Positions 16,699 to 24,533 of a stretch of 33,372 nt of DNA are shown here, in pieces. The position numbers were made by a program, and so were the translations under genes. Below the pieces are notes generated by a model. That model saw only the letters and a program-made list of their open reading frames with translations, was not told the origin of the DNA and did no database searches. This DNA comes from Balneolaceae bacterium (GTDB taxonomy: Bacteria; Bacteroidota; Rhodothermia; Balneolales; Balneolaceae): positions 1-33,372 of the forward strand of contig JAFIFA010000047.1 in the NCBI GenBank assembly GCA_020832225.1. Reading direction: 5' to 3'. The stretch's first letter is position 1; every line of letters begins with the position of its first letter.

Positions 16699-17895
16699 AT
16701 GAAAAACAGAGAGTATATTTCTGTTGATGACGCTCTCAAAATCATCCGTTCAGAATCCAGACCTCACAGTAAATCTGAATCGGTTCCGGTTAAGGAGTCA
16801 CTAAGCCGGGTACTGGCCGAAGAGTTACCGGCTCAACGCGATGTGCCCCGATTTGACAACTCCGCCATGGATGGGTTTCTGTTTCTACACAGCGATCTTA
16901 AAAGCGGGGTTCGAAGTTTTTCCATCATGGGTGAAATCCGACCGGAGAACAACAACCCCAAGACCCTTAAAGCAGGCTCCTGCAGCCGTATCATGACCGG
17001 AGCAGCCGTGCCTGAAGGCGACTACTTCGTGGTTCCTGTAGAGCTGACCAAAGAGGATGGGGACACAGTTACGGTTCAGGAGCTACCCTCGAGAAATCCG
17101 ATTCGAAGAAAGGGGGAAGGATATGCCGTAGGTCGCCCCGTTCTGCAGAAAGGAACTGTGATCACCCCTTATGAACTGGGATTGATGATCGAGTCCGGAA
17201 ATAAAAAATGCCCGGTTCTGAAAGAGCTAAAGGTTGCCATACAGGTAACGGGATCTGAGATTGATGAGGACCTCAACTCCAACGGTCCGGTTCTGAAGGG
17301 CCTGCTCTCACAATGGCCTGGGCTATCAATCACCGAGCTGCCTGTTTTGGAAGATGACCCTCAGGTGGTGAGCAATCGCCTGAAAGAGCTACGTGACAAC
17401 TATGACATCGTACTGACAACGGGCGGCATCTCTATGGGTCGCCACGACTATATCCTGCAGGAGATGCAGAACCTTGGAGCAGAAGTGTTGATTCGTAAAA
17501 TCAGGCAGAAACCGGGAAAACCCTTCACCATGACCCGTCTCGGTGATACTCTCTTTTTTCACCTTCCGGGCAATCCCGTTTCAGCCATTTTTACGGCTGA
17601 ATATTATGTTCGAAAAGCCATTTACAACATGTTGGGTCTGCCGCAGCGTGAACGAAAGCTCCGATCAGCCAACTCACTGAGCAATCACCGTGGCGAAAAG
17701 ACCCTCTTTATCACTGGCTCGCTTCAAGTCGATTCCAACTATAACGTTTCAGTGAAAAGTGACGGCGTGATGAAGTCGCACCTGATGCAGCTCTATCGTG
17801 GTTGTGATCTCTACATTCGCATCGACCCCGAAACGGAGGTCAGTCCCGGCGAACCCGTAGAGGTAATACCGTTTTCCACAACCGGCAAGCTATGA
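16699..17895 (+). CDS. moeA: Molybdopterin molybdenumtransferase MoeA
   Basis: 398 aa, close to E. coli MoeA (411). Inserts molybdate into adenylated molybdopterin, releasing AMP. Visible landmarks: YISVDDALKII start, the active-site DVPRFDNSAMDGF, SRIMTGAAVPEGDYFVVPVE, RRKGEGYAVG, VQVTGSE-type VAIQVTGSEI, DIVLTTGGISMGRHDYI, RQKPGKPFTMTRLGDTLFFHLPGNPVSAIFTAEYYV, and a C-terminal beta domain ending SPGEPVEVIPF. The start ATG has no Shine-Dalgarno. The 201-bp gap upstream separates it from the divergent napA and holds both promoters; I see no convincing operator there. It overlaps mobA by 4 bp. Confidence 0.95.
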   Translation: MKNREYISVDDALKIIRSESRPHSKSESVPVKESLSRVLAEELPAQRDVPRFDNSAMDGFLFLHSDLKSGVRSFSIMGEIRPENNNPKTLKAGSCSRIMTGAAVPEGDYFVVPVELTKEDGDTVTVQELPSRNPIRRKGEGYAVGRPVLQKGTVITPYELGLMIESGNKKCPVLKELKVAIQVTGSEIDEDLNSNGPVLKGLLSQWPGLSITELPVLEDDPQVVSNRLKELRDNYDIVLTTGGISMGRHDYILQEMQNLGAEVLIRKIRQKPGKPFTMTRLGDTLFFHLPGNPVSAIFTAEYYVRKAIYNMLGLPQRERKLRSANSLSNHRGEKTLFITGSLQVDSNYNVSVKSDGVMKSHLMQLYRGCDLYIRIDPETEVSPGEPVEVIPFSTTGKL

Positions 17896-18473
17896 AATCA
17901 TCAAGGAGGCTCTACATCTTTTGCGGGGGTGGATCCCGACGAATGGGGCGCGATAAGGCACTGCTGGAGCTGAATGGCGAGACCCTGCTGAGCCGTCAGG
18001 TTCGCAGAACTGCGCCTCTGTTTGCGGAGATTGTTCTACTGGCGGGCGGCAACAGTTACGATCTTCCCAATCGTACAGTACAGGACACTATCCCCAATGC
18101 CGGTCCGCTTGCCGGACTTTTAGCTGCCCTCGATGACCAAAAGAGTGCGGATACCGTTGCCGTACTGCCGGTCGACATCCCCAATCTCACCGATTCGACG
18201 CTGCAATTGCTCTCTGAAACCAATTTAACCCCGGATTTGGATGCACTCACGCTTCAAAATGATGAAACCGTTCAGCCCCTTGCCGGGATCTACACTACTG
18301 CGTTGGCTCAGCCACTGCGCCACTATCTTGAAGATGGCCAGCGGATGGTGATGAAGTTCCTGGGGTCGATCCGCAGCGGCTCGATTGAGGTCACCGAGGA
18401 TCAACTGATCAACATCAACTATCCCGATGATTACGGGAAGATTCGGGATCGTGTGGATTCAAACCAAACATAG
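17892..18473 (+). CDS. mobA: Molybdenum cofactor guanylyltransferase MobA
   Basis: 193 aa; links GMP to Mo-molybdopterin to form the MGD used by DMSO-reductase-family enzymes such as NapA. The N-terminal nucleotide loop FCGGGSRRMGRDKALLELNGETLL corresponds to the family LxGGxSxRMGxDKALL. Further landmarks are DTIPNAGPLAGLLAAL and VLPVDIPNLT (metal-binding Asp), and the C-terminal ININYPDDY matches the family 'NINTPEDL'. The gene overlaps moeA through ATGA, indicating translational coupling. It ends one base before the end of the convergent lipoprotein gene. Because MobA serves only MGD enzymes, its intactness suggests that either a second MGD enzyme exists elsewhere or the napA lesion is recent. 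Confidence 0.94.
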   Translation: MKSSRRLYIFCGGGSRRMGRDKALLELNGETLLSRQVRRTAPLFAEIVLLAGGNSYDLPNRTVQDTIPNAGPLAGLLAALDDQKSADTVAVLPVDIPNLTDSTLQLLSETNLTPDLDALTLQNDETVQPLAGIYTTALAQPLRHYLEDGQRMVMKFLGSIRSGSIEVTEDQLININYPDDYGKIRDRVDSNQT

Positions 18474-18474
18474 A

Positions 18475-19560
18475 TCAGGGACTGTAACGCAGAAGCGTTG
18501 CTCCGGCATAGTCCAGAAAGTGGAAGCTGCCATCTTCGCCCGGTAGCATAGCCATGATCATCGACTCATAGCTTGTCTGTCCTACAAACTTCTGCTCAAG
18601 GAGTTCACCCTCCAGGCTGTACCTGAGCAGATATGCGCCTGAGACACCAGAATCAGGAAATGAAGCTGTTAGCAGGTATATGGAGTCGTCTGTGACTCTC
18701 ATTTCACGTGCATATTGCAGTCTGAATACCGAGTGCGGCGGAGATTCTGCATTCTGTTCAATAACCAGCCTGAGTATTGGCTCTGTGATCTCATTTGGAA
18801 TCTTTCGGCTCCAGACCCGTTCACCGTCGCTGCTGTATCTGCGTAACTCTCCCATGCCATACATAAACAGAATGTAATCCTCCCCATCTATTCCAACCAA
18901 CGCCTCATTCTTCATCCATCCGGGAATTTCACCACCGGCAAGTTTAAGACGATCTTCCTCTAAGTTGGGCCTTTCGGGTACTTCCGCTTCCGGTGTTCCA
19001 ATACGTTTTAGGATCTCACCATCCAGGCTCAGATCCAGGACAACCGCCAGCGCATCGTCATGACCCTGCGTTGCAACGAGCAGACGGTTCTCATCAATTC
19101 CAGCTTTAGATCCATAGTTCATATAGCGCGGATAGCTAACAGAACGCTCAAAGGATCCTTCGTTATCAAAAATGTCAAAATGAAACCGCTCACGGTTTGA
19201 AACAATGAAGTGATTCCCGGTAAAGATCAAATCACCGGCTCCCGACATCTGGCTCCACTCTCCGGGTCCGCTGCCTGTGCCCCCCATCTCCTGTAGCTGG
19301 TTTCCCTCATCATCAAAGAGAAGTATTCGGTTGAGGCCGTAATCCATGATGGCAAGCCTTCCTTCGCCGGCGCCAATCAGTTCAATCGGCTCTGCAAGAA
19401 GTCCCGAATCGGTATCGATTACCGTAGTGAATTTTTCCGGGGTGAACTCCCCTCTGATCACTTCATCGTATCCATTAGTACTACCTGTTTCGCTGTTGCA
19501 GGCAGATAACCCAATCATCAAGCCTGTTACGAATAGTACTGCTGATATTTGATTTTTCAT
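18475..19560 (-). CDS. Lipoprotein with a six-bladed beta-propeller (NHL-like)
   Basis: 361 aa with lipoprotein signal peptide MKNQISAVLFVTGLMIGLSAC (Cys21). Repeated units such as 'D-x-G-x-x-x-R-I-L-L-F-D-D-E-G-N-Q-L' (IMDYGLNRILLFDDEGNQL), FDIFDNEGSFERSV, LDLSLDGEILKRIG, LRRYSSDGERVWSRKI and LRYSLEGELLEQKFV are blades of a beta-propeller. This is the arrangement of the 6-bladed propeller lipoproteins common in Bacteroidota. GGTGSGPGEW before the second blade is a typical motif of that group. Function unknown; likely periplasmic or surface binding. It is convergent with mobA, with a 1-bp gap, and has its own upstream gap of about 97 bp. Confidence 0.75.
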   Translation of the reverse strand: MKNQISAVLFVTGLMIGLSACNSETGSTNGYDEVIRGEFTPEKFTTVIDTDSGLLAEPIELIGAGEGRLAIMDYGLNRILLFDDEGNQLQEMGGTGSGPGEWSQMSGAGDLIFTGNHFIVSNRERFHFDIFDNEGSFERSVSYPRYMNYGSKAGIDENRLLVATQGHDDALAVVLDLSLDGEILKRIGTPEAEVPERPNLEEDRLKLAGGEIPGWMKNEALVGIDGEDYILFMYGMGELRRYSSDGERVWSRKIPNEITEPILRLVIEQNAESPPHSVFRLQYAREMRVTDDSIYLLTASFPDSGVSGAYLLRYSLEGELLEQKFVGQTSYESMIMAMLPGEDGSFHFLDYAGATLLRYSP

Positions 19561-19657
19561 TCCAACGCCATTGCTATTTCGAATTACCTCAATAGCACAA
19601 CGTTACGGAAAAATCACCGGATTGATTCAGGGCATAGCATTAATCGCAGTAATTCAA

Positions 19658-20089
19658 TCAGAAAAGCAGGTTTACCGATTGTGGCCGATGCAGTAGCCAG
19701 CCGGTGAGGCTATAGCGCGGAACGTTGGTTGTAAGCACCTCATGTTCGACGCTGTCGCTGCGGAAGAGCAGTAGCCGGCGCGCTATTGGTTCAATTAAAA
19801 TATCGCCCTCCTTTCGGTAGATCTTGAGCTCGCCGCCGTCACCCGGTTTCCAGTATTCGTTGAGGTAGAGAAGTACCGTTATCTGTTGGTTGGACCGCTC
19901 ATGAAACTGATCGAGATGTTTATCATAGTGCGATCCTTTTGGGTATTTGGCGATATGAAATTCGGAACCGGAAAGACTCAGGTAGCAGAATCGTCTCAGG
20001 TTCGCCATCAGTTCATCCATCACCGCGGAAAATGGTACCATCTCCAAATCAACGTATCGGTCCAGCCAATAGATAAAATCGCCCCTCAC
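19658..20089 (-). CDS. 2-oxoglutarate/Fe(II)-dependent oxygenase, N-terminally truncated
   Basis: 143 aa from GTG 20089. The catalytic core is present: HYDKHLDQF gives the HxD iron ligands (His58, Asp60), VEHEVL the distal His, and RYSLTGW the Arg that binds 2-oxoglutarate. GGELKIYRKEGDILIEP is typical of the family. Related bacterial proteins are about 200 aa and have some 50-60 more residues before the conserved RGDxxxWL, which is here nearly at the start. Upstream in the same frame only 17 codons (ending NNFPIQSEV, itself family-like) separate it from a TAG that is the stop of the ferredoxin gene. So the front of the gene appears deleted, leaving the core abutting the neighbour. No good start or ribosome site is visible; GTG is the only candidate. 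Activity is uncertain. Confidence 0.75.
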   Translation of the reverse strand: MRGDFIYWLDRYVDLEMVPFSAVMDELMANLRRFCYLSLSGSEFHIAKYPKGSHYDKHLDQFHERSNQQITVLLYLNEYWKPGDGGELKIYRKEGDILIEPIARRLLLFRSDSVEHEVLTTNVPRYSLTGWLLHRPQSVNLLF

Positions 20090-20131
20090 TTCAGACTGGA
20101 TCGGAAAATTATTTTTTTCAGACTGTTCGAC

Positions 20132-20515
20132 CTATCTGTCTAGATCGTTCTCTGCAAAGATAAAATCGCGGACGGGCTCACCGCCGATAAGGTGCTCCTG
20201 AATAATCCGTTCCACTACTTCCGGCGTACAAGAGTGATACCAGGTGCCTTCGGGATAGACCACGGCTACCGGACCCCTCTTGCAGATTCTCAGGCAGTCT
20301 GCCTTGGTTCTGTAGACACCTCCCTTTCCATCAAGGCCTAGCTCCTTCAGCCTCTTTTTAAGATATTTCCAGGACTTCCTCCCCTCTTTTCCCTTGCAGC
20401 ATTTTGGTTTGGTGGGGTCAGCACAAATAAATATATGTCGCCTTACTGACTCAAGCTCGAGTTCACTGCTCTTCTTTTTCAGGCGTTTAAGGCTCTTTTC
20501 GTTCATTGCGATCAT
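20132..20515 (-). CDS. Thioredoxin-like [2Fe-2S] ferredoxin domain protein
   Basis: 127 aa. Cluster ligands are arranged as in thioredoxin-like [2Fe-2S] ferredoxins: Cys31 in RRHIFICAD, Cys39/40 in KPKCCKG, then Cys74 and Cys78 in [20 protein letters not shown]. The following [21 protein letters not shown] is the conserved C-terminal part, and the protein ends at the usual place (AENDLDR). Members are cytoplasmic electron carriers of unknown partners. The N-terminus is very basic ([11 protein letters not shown]). It lies in the same frame as the truncated 2OG oxygenase downstream, with only a TAG and 13 codons to the GTG start, so readthrough would create a fusion. It diverges from the SMP-30 gene. 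Confidence 0.88.
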   Translation of the reverse strand: MIAMNEKSLKRLKKKSSELELESVRRHIFICADPTKPKCCKGKEGRKSWKYLKKRLKELGLDGKGGVYRTKADCLRICKRGPVAVVYPEGTWYHSCTPEVVERIIQEHLIGGEPVRDFIFAENDLDR

Positions 20516-20680
20516 TTTCCGGTTGGCTGCTTAAAATAGGAACTACTTTTGAATTAGATGTTAATTGTTAGCGGAAAGTGCGTTTAAAATCCAGGTTAAT
20601 TGATGGATCCAAAAAGAGACCTTTCCAATCCCGTCCTTTTTTATCAAATTGGAGCTCACACTTCACCCAATCCTGAGGTT

Positions 20681-21580
20681 ATGAGACCGATCTCCATTAC
20701 TCTTACATCCCTTCTGATCAGCCTGCTTTTTCTTAATTTAGCTTATGCACAAGAATCTGAACTTGTAGGTGAACCGGAGTTGATTGCAGATGGATTTCAG
20801 TTTACAGAAGGCCCTTACTGGCATCCGGACGGATTCCTGATCTTCAGCGACATACCGGCAAGTATTATCTACAAATGGTCGCCGGAATCGGGTGAGACTG
20901 AAAGCTGGATAGAGCCGAGCGGCAACTCAAACGGCATCTCTGCCAGACCTGATGGCACAATGCTGGTTGCCCAGCATGCGGGACGGGTATCAGAGATCGA
21001 TGAAAATCGAGAACTGGTGCCAATTGCTGAGGAGTTTGACGGTAAAAGGCTCAATAGTCCAAATGATATCGCGGTGCGCTCTGATGGGCTGATCTACTTC
21101 ACGGACCCTCCGTTTGGCGTTTCCGATGATGACCGCGAACTGGATATCAGCGGCGTGTTTCGAATTGATTCTGATGGATCCATTACTCTTGTATATTATG
21201 TTTTTAACCTGCCCAACGCACACGTTTTTACACCCGATTAGCAACATTTCTACATTAACGACTCTGAAACAGGTGACATCCTGCGCTTTGAAGTAGAGGA
21301 GAACGGCGATCTGGTAAATCCAATGGTCTTCGCCAATGTAGGACCGATGGGCGACTTAGGTGGCGCCGACGGAATGGTAACCGATAGCGATGGAAACCTC
21401 TATACCACGGGTCCAAACGGTTTTATCGTCTTTGATCCGGAGGGAAACCGCATCCACCAAATTCGTTTCGATCATCAGATTACCAATATGACCTGGGGTG
21501 GCGAGGATCACAGCGACCTCTACATTACCGCGCCGGACCGTCTATATCGACTGCCTACTTCTGCCGAGGGTTGGTACTAA
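20681..21580 (+). pseudogene. Secreted SMP-30/gluconolactonase-like protein, split by an in-frame TAG
   Basis: Two ORFs of the track are collinear in one frame with TAG at 21239-21241 between them; corrected length is 299 codons. ATG 20681 opens a signal peptide (RPISITLTSLLISLLFLNLAYAQ) with AGGT just upstream, better than the track start at 20600. Propeller motifs: FTEGPYWHPDGFLIFSD (metal-binding Glu), GNSNGISARPDGTMLV, LNSPNDIAVRSDGLIYFTDPPFG, and after the stop HFYINDSETGDILRFEV, GGADGMVTDSDGNLYTTG (metal-binding Asp) and DLYITAPDRLYRLP. The segment before the stop, LPNAHVFTPD, deviates from the family PNGxxFSPD, so it may have drifted. The family hydrolyses sugar lactones or related esters; here probably inactive unless the stop is an error. 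Confidence 0.85.
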
Positions 21581-21758
21581 CCGCACTTTTGTTAAAAACT
21601 TAAAGAATGAATACCACTATAAGCCCCATCTAAAGTGGATTTCATGACCTGATTTACTTTTACCCCAATCTCTAATGTAACATTTTACATATAAGCATCT
21701 CTTTAAAGAGTAGTCCCTTTTTCGGGAATGGATTGCAGCGAGAATTTTAACTCAAGCA

Positions 21759-21787
21759 CCGGTTTAACAGACCGGCCGGCAACGGCC
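21759..21787 (+). promoter_or_regulatory. Two overlapping hairpins directly upstream of the pilin-like operon
   Basis: CCGGT (21759-21763) can pair with ACCGG (21771-21775). Alternatively GGCCG (21774-21778) pairs with CGGCC (21783-21787) around a GCAA tetraloop. The two stems share bases 21774-21775, so they cannot both form. The second ends one base before the ATG at 21789 and no Shine-Dalgarno is visible, so folding would affect initiation. Further upstream are TGTAA/TTACA (21676-21689) and a perfect palindrome CTCTTTAAAGAG (21699-21710). The whole 208-bp leader matches no riboswitch class that I recognise. Confidence 0.4.
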
Positions 21788-21788
21788 A

Positions 21789-22205
21789 ATGAATGACTAC
21801 TCTGATATTATAATGCTGACAGGAGCTATCCTGCTCTTCTCCATACTTACGCTTCAGGTAAACAGGAGCATGCTCTATAACAACCTGATGAGCGTAAATG
21901 CAGAAATAGACTATCACGCACTTTCGGTAGCTCAGGAGCTCATTGATGAAGTTCGCTGGATGACCTCACCTGCCGATCTCGAGGAGTTTGCTGAAGGTTT
22001 TCCTACGATCATTGACTTCACTACAGATTTTGAAGGTGAGAGTTCTATTCCCTTTACGGTGAACCTGATCTATGAAAGCGGCATCCTTGAGAATGAGAAT
22101 ATCGTCTCCTATCAGGTAACTGTTCAGGTTCAGAGCCCATATATGACCACTGGTGTTGGTGGGTCTCCAGTTGTCCTGACCATCGACAAATCATTTAATT
22201 CCTAA
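21789..22205 (+). CDS. PilV-like minor-pilin-type protein without leader peptide
   Basis: 138 aa. The protein begins almost directly with a hydrophobic helix (DIIMLTGAILLFSILTLQV) followed by an amphipathic stretch NRSMLYNNLMSVNAEIDYHALSVAQELIDEVRWM and a small beta domain ending VVLTIDKSFNS. A helix continuing into 'A..LAQ.LI..IR' is the layout of PilV-type minor pilins. However, there is no positively charged leader and no G/A-F/M-xxxE prepilin peptidase site; Asp/Ser stand where the GFTLIE motif would be. It is the first of four closely spaced genes (gaps 13, 11 and 33 bp) and is followed by PilW- and PilX-like proteins in the order seen in pil clusters. Family assignment is by layout, not by strong identity. 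Confidence 0.6.
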   Translation: MNDYSDIIMLTGAILLFSILTLQVNRSMLYNNLMSVNAEIDYHALSVAQELIDEVRWMTSPADLEEFAEGFPTIIDFTTDFEGESSIPFTVNLIYESGILENENIVSYQVTVQVQSPYMTTGVGGSPVVLTIDKSFNS

Positions 22206-22218
22206 CAATGGTTTTCAT

Positions 22219-22788
22219 ATGAATTTTGGAATCACCATCAGTTTTGCAATCGGAGGTCTTCTCCTCATCTCTATTCTGACAATGAATAATACCGTCATGA
22301 AGAATTCCTACCAATCGGTTGCAGATATGAGGGAGAAAAACCAGGTCGACAATTTACGTCGCCTTATTTCGGAAGATATGCGGTATATCGGCTTTGGGCC
22401 CGGTAATGATTTGCTCAACTTCAGCGACAATCATATTCGATTCAGAGCACGAGTTGATGGCCAAAACAGGGTAATCAGTTGGCGAATCATGCCCGGAAAC
22501 AGTTTTAACGTACCAACTAATCCAAACTTGAAAGGATTGCGGCGAATGGGGCCCTACGGTGACCAAAACAATACGCAGCTCAACTTTCCTGTAAGCCGAT
22601 TTACCGTTCAGGCCTTCAGTGACGAACAGGGAACTCAGCCAACAGACCAGAAAGATCAGGTCCGAAGCATTTTGATTGAGTTGGAGGTGGAATCGAGAGA
22701 ACCGGTGGGATACAATCCTGATGGCACGCCCCGATATGCCCGTGCAAGCTGGCGCCACCTATTCAAACCAGACAACTTCATGTTTTAA
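22219..22788 (+). CDS. PilW-like minor-pilin-type protein without leader peptide
   Basis: 189 aa. MNFGITISFAIGGLLLISILTMNNTVMKNSYQSVADMREKNQVDNLRRLISEDMRYIGFGPGND: a short N-terminal membrane helix, then a helix ending in 'LI..D.R..G...G'. This matches the PilW pattern (LLARDLRMAGY-like), including the position about 45-60 residues from the helix start. The rest is a beta-rich domain with RVISWRIMPGN and several hydrophobic strands (RSILIELEVES). As in the preceding protein, the prepilin cleavage motif is absent. It could be inserted as an ordinary type II membrane protein or be a subunit of a pilus-like fibre whose maturation differs. It is the second gene of the operon. Confidence 0.6.
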   Translation: MNFGITISFAIGGLLLISILTMNNTVMKNSYQSVADMREKNQVDNLRRLISEDMRYIGFGPGNDLLNFSDNHIRFRARVDGQNRVISWRIMPGNSFNVPTNPNLKGLRRMGPYGDQNNTQLNFPVSRFTVQAFSDEQGTQPTDQKDQVRSILIELEVESREPVGYNPDGTPRYARASWRHLFKPDNFMF

Positions 22789-22799
22789 CCCGATACATT

Positions 22800-24095
22800 A
22801 TGGGACGAGCACTTCTTTTTCTAACAGGCGGGATGTTTATCGTTTTTGGGATCATACAGTCGGGGGTTCAAAATCGACTGATGATGCTTCCCGAAAGAAC
22901 TTATAACTATCACGAGGAGCTGCATGCTGAAAATGCGGTTAATGGTGTTATGGAGTATGCTATCCGTGAAATTATTCGAGATCAGAGTTGGGACGAGGGT
23001 TATCAGAACAACACCTACATGGATGCTGATGTGAGCCTTCGGGTATACGACCGTAATACTCCGGACCGTCCCGCAAACAACATCGAAAACTGGGACGAAT
23101 ATACTCTGCTTCTATATGCCACAGCTCAATATGAGGGACAACTCGCTCAATCTGAAGTCTATCTCAGAAAAGACTCCTTCTCCAAATGGTCCTACTTCAC
23201 CGATTTTGAACCAAACAATATCTATTTCATCTGGTCGGATGAGGTTTCCGGACCGGTTCATACCAACGGCAGATTCAACATGGCGGGCGACCCAACTTTT
23301 TACGGACCAATTTCCAGCCCTGAAATGTGGCACGCCTATGAGCTGATGGATACCGATCCCAACTTCTTTGGAAGCACCGACTTCAATTCACCACGTCGTG
23401 ACCCTCCAAGTACATTGGAACTCGACCAGTTACGATCTCAGGGAACAAATGGCGGTCTCTATTTTGAAAACAATGCTGAAATCGAATTCCTGGATGATGG
23501 TCAGCTTTTGGTACGTGAAGAGCCCTCAAGGCCCTGGCAGCAACCATCTGAGTATACCGTCGATCTCTCACTCTACAATGGGGTAATCTCATCCAACTCC
23601 AGAATATCACTGAAAGGAACCGTAAACGGTAGTTACACTGTCCACTCTACGGATGATATTATCATTACCGGAGACATCGTATATAACGAAGATCCGAGAG
23701 ATGAACCCTCTTCCACTGATCTTCTCGGCATTGTCAGTGAAAAAAGCGTAATCATCGATCGTGATGCACACCAAAGCTCCGGGAATAACGACCTCAATAT
23801 TCACGCCTCTATTATGGCTTTAGATAAGTCATTTTCAGCAGAAGACTACAACCAGGGGTCATCAAGGGGCGATCTCAACTTGCTGGGTGGAATCATTCAG
23901 ATGGAGAGAGGACCAATGGGTACATTCAGCGGCGGACAGATCCGTTCCGGTTTCAACAAAGATTATGAGTATGACGAACGTCTACTACAGATGGTACCAC
24001 CAAGTTTTCCACGAGAAAGTGTCTTCTCCATCATTCACTGGCTTACCAATGTCTACCCTCACACTCCTTCACCTGATCCGGATGAAGAGGTTTAA
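22800..24095 (+). CDS. PilX-like protein with large extracytoplasmic domain (DUF4900-like)
   Basis: 431 aa. The N-terminus MGRALLFLTGGMFIVFGIIQSGVQNRLMM is a membrane helix; it is followed by a helix YHEELHAENAVNGVMEYAIREI like the 'A..AAEAAL..A' part of PilX. The large remaining domain contains YFIWSDEVSGPVHTNGRFNMAGDPTFYGPISS, recalling DUF4900 proteins, which have 'GPVHSNG...I.G.P.F.G.V'. It also has a run of short beta-helix-like strands (RISLKGTVNGSYTVHSTDDIIITGDIVYN, EKSVIIDRDAHQ, SIMALDKSFSAEDYN). Such right-handed beta-helical modules often form adhesive tips. No prepilin leader is seen. It is the third gene, probably the largest subunit of the same assembly. Function is inferred from layout only. 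Confidence 0.6.
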   Translation: MGRALLFLTGGMFIVFGIIQSGVQNRLMMLPERTYNYHEELHAENAVNGVMEYAIREIIRDQSWDEGYQNNTYMDADVSLRVYDRNTPDRPANNIENWDEYTLLLYATAQYEGQLAQSEVYLRKDSFSKWSYFTDFEPNNIYFIWSDEVSGPVHTNGRFNMAGDPTFYGPISSPEMWHAYELMDTDPNFFGSTDFNSPRRDPPSTLELDQLRSQGTNGGLYFENNAEIEFLDDGQLLVREEPSRPWQQPSEYTVDLSLYNGVISSNSRISLKGTVNGSYTVHSTDDIIITGDIVYNEDPRDEPSSTDLLGIVSEKSVIIDRDAHQSSGNNDLNIHASIMALDKSFSAEDYNQGSSRGDLNLLGGIIQMERGPMGTFSGGQIRSGFNKDYEYDERLLQMVPPSFPRESVFSIIHWLTNVYPHTPSPDPDEEV

Positions 24096-24128
24096 CGTAT
24101 CAAGAACTATTATCACAGCTCAGAAACC

Positions 24129-24533
24129 ATGAAAAGTTATCATCTAACTCTAACACCACTACTAACTGTGATGGTTTTCGCCTTCACTGCGGTCATCGCT
24201 TCAGCTCAAACCAACATCACCTTTCAGGTGAATCTCTCTTACGAGATTGAACAGGGAATTTTTGACACTGAAGAGCATACCGTTCAACTTTTGGGTAATA
24301 CCCACCCTCTATCTCCATCCCGAACAATTGAGATGGAACAAGATGGCGATGACCCATCTCTCTACATTGCGCAGGTCTCGTTTTCAGGAATCTCTGTAGG
24401 GAGCAACATTCAGTATAGTTTCCGCCTCGATCTCGGCGACCGCTTCATGAGTGAGGATATCCCCCGCTCTTTCCGAATGCCGGAAACCTCTACTGAACTT
24501 GATGCACTCTATTTCAATGCGTATGCGTGGTAG
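24129..24533 (+). CDS. Small secreted beta-sandwich protein closing the pilin-like operon
   Basis: 134 aa with a signal peptide MKSYHLTLTPLLTVMVFAFTAVIASAQ. The mature part, about 107 residues, reads like a starch-binding (CBM20)-type or related immunoglobulin-like sandwich. The pattern is ITFQVNLSYEIEQGIF, then EEHTVQLLGNTHPL, DDPSLYIAQVSFSGISVGSNIQYSFRLDL and the C-terminal RSFRMPETSTELDALYFN. That is the sequence 'F.V..S...... V.L.G....L ... Y...V.....G..I.Y.F.......E..PR.F.M'. Carbohydrate binding is inference. It follows the PilX-like gene by 33 bp on the same strand. Confidence 0.6.
   Translation: MKSYHLTLTPLLTVMVFAFTAVIASAQTNITFQVNLSYEIEQGIFDTEEHTVQLLGNTHPLSPSRTIEMEQDGDDPSLYIAQVSFSGISVGSNIQYSFRLDLGDRFMSEDIPRSFRMPETSTELDALYFNAYAW

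Noticed and set aside
20562-20573. 12-mer TAATTGTTAGCG shared with 27850-27861
   Set aside because: Repeats of this length are expected by chance many times in a window of this size.
21581-21788. Known c-di-GMP or SAM riboswitch in the pilin-like leader
   Set aside because: The short GGCCGGCAACGGCC hairpin superficially recalls parts of such RNAs, but the conserved cores of GEMM-I and SAM-I are absent.
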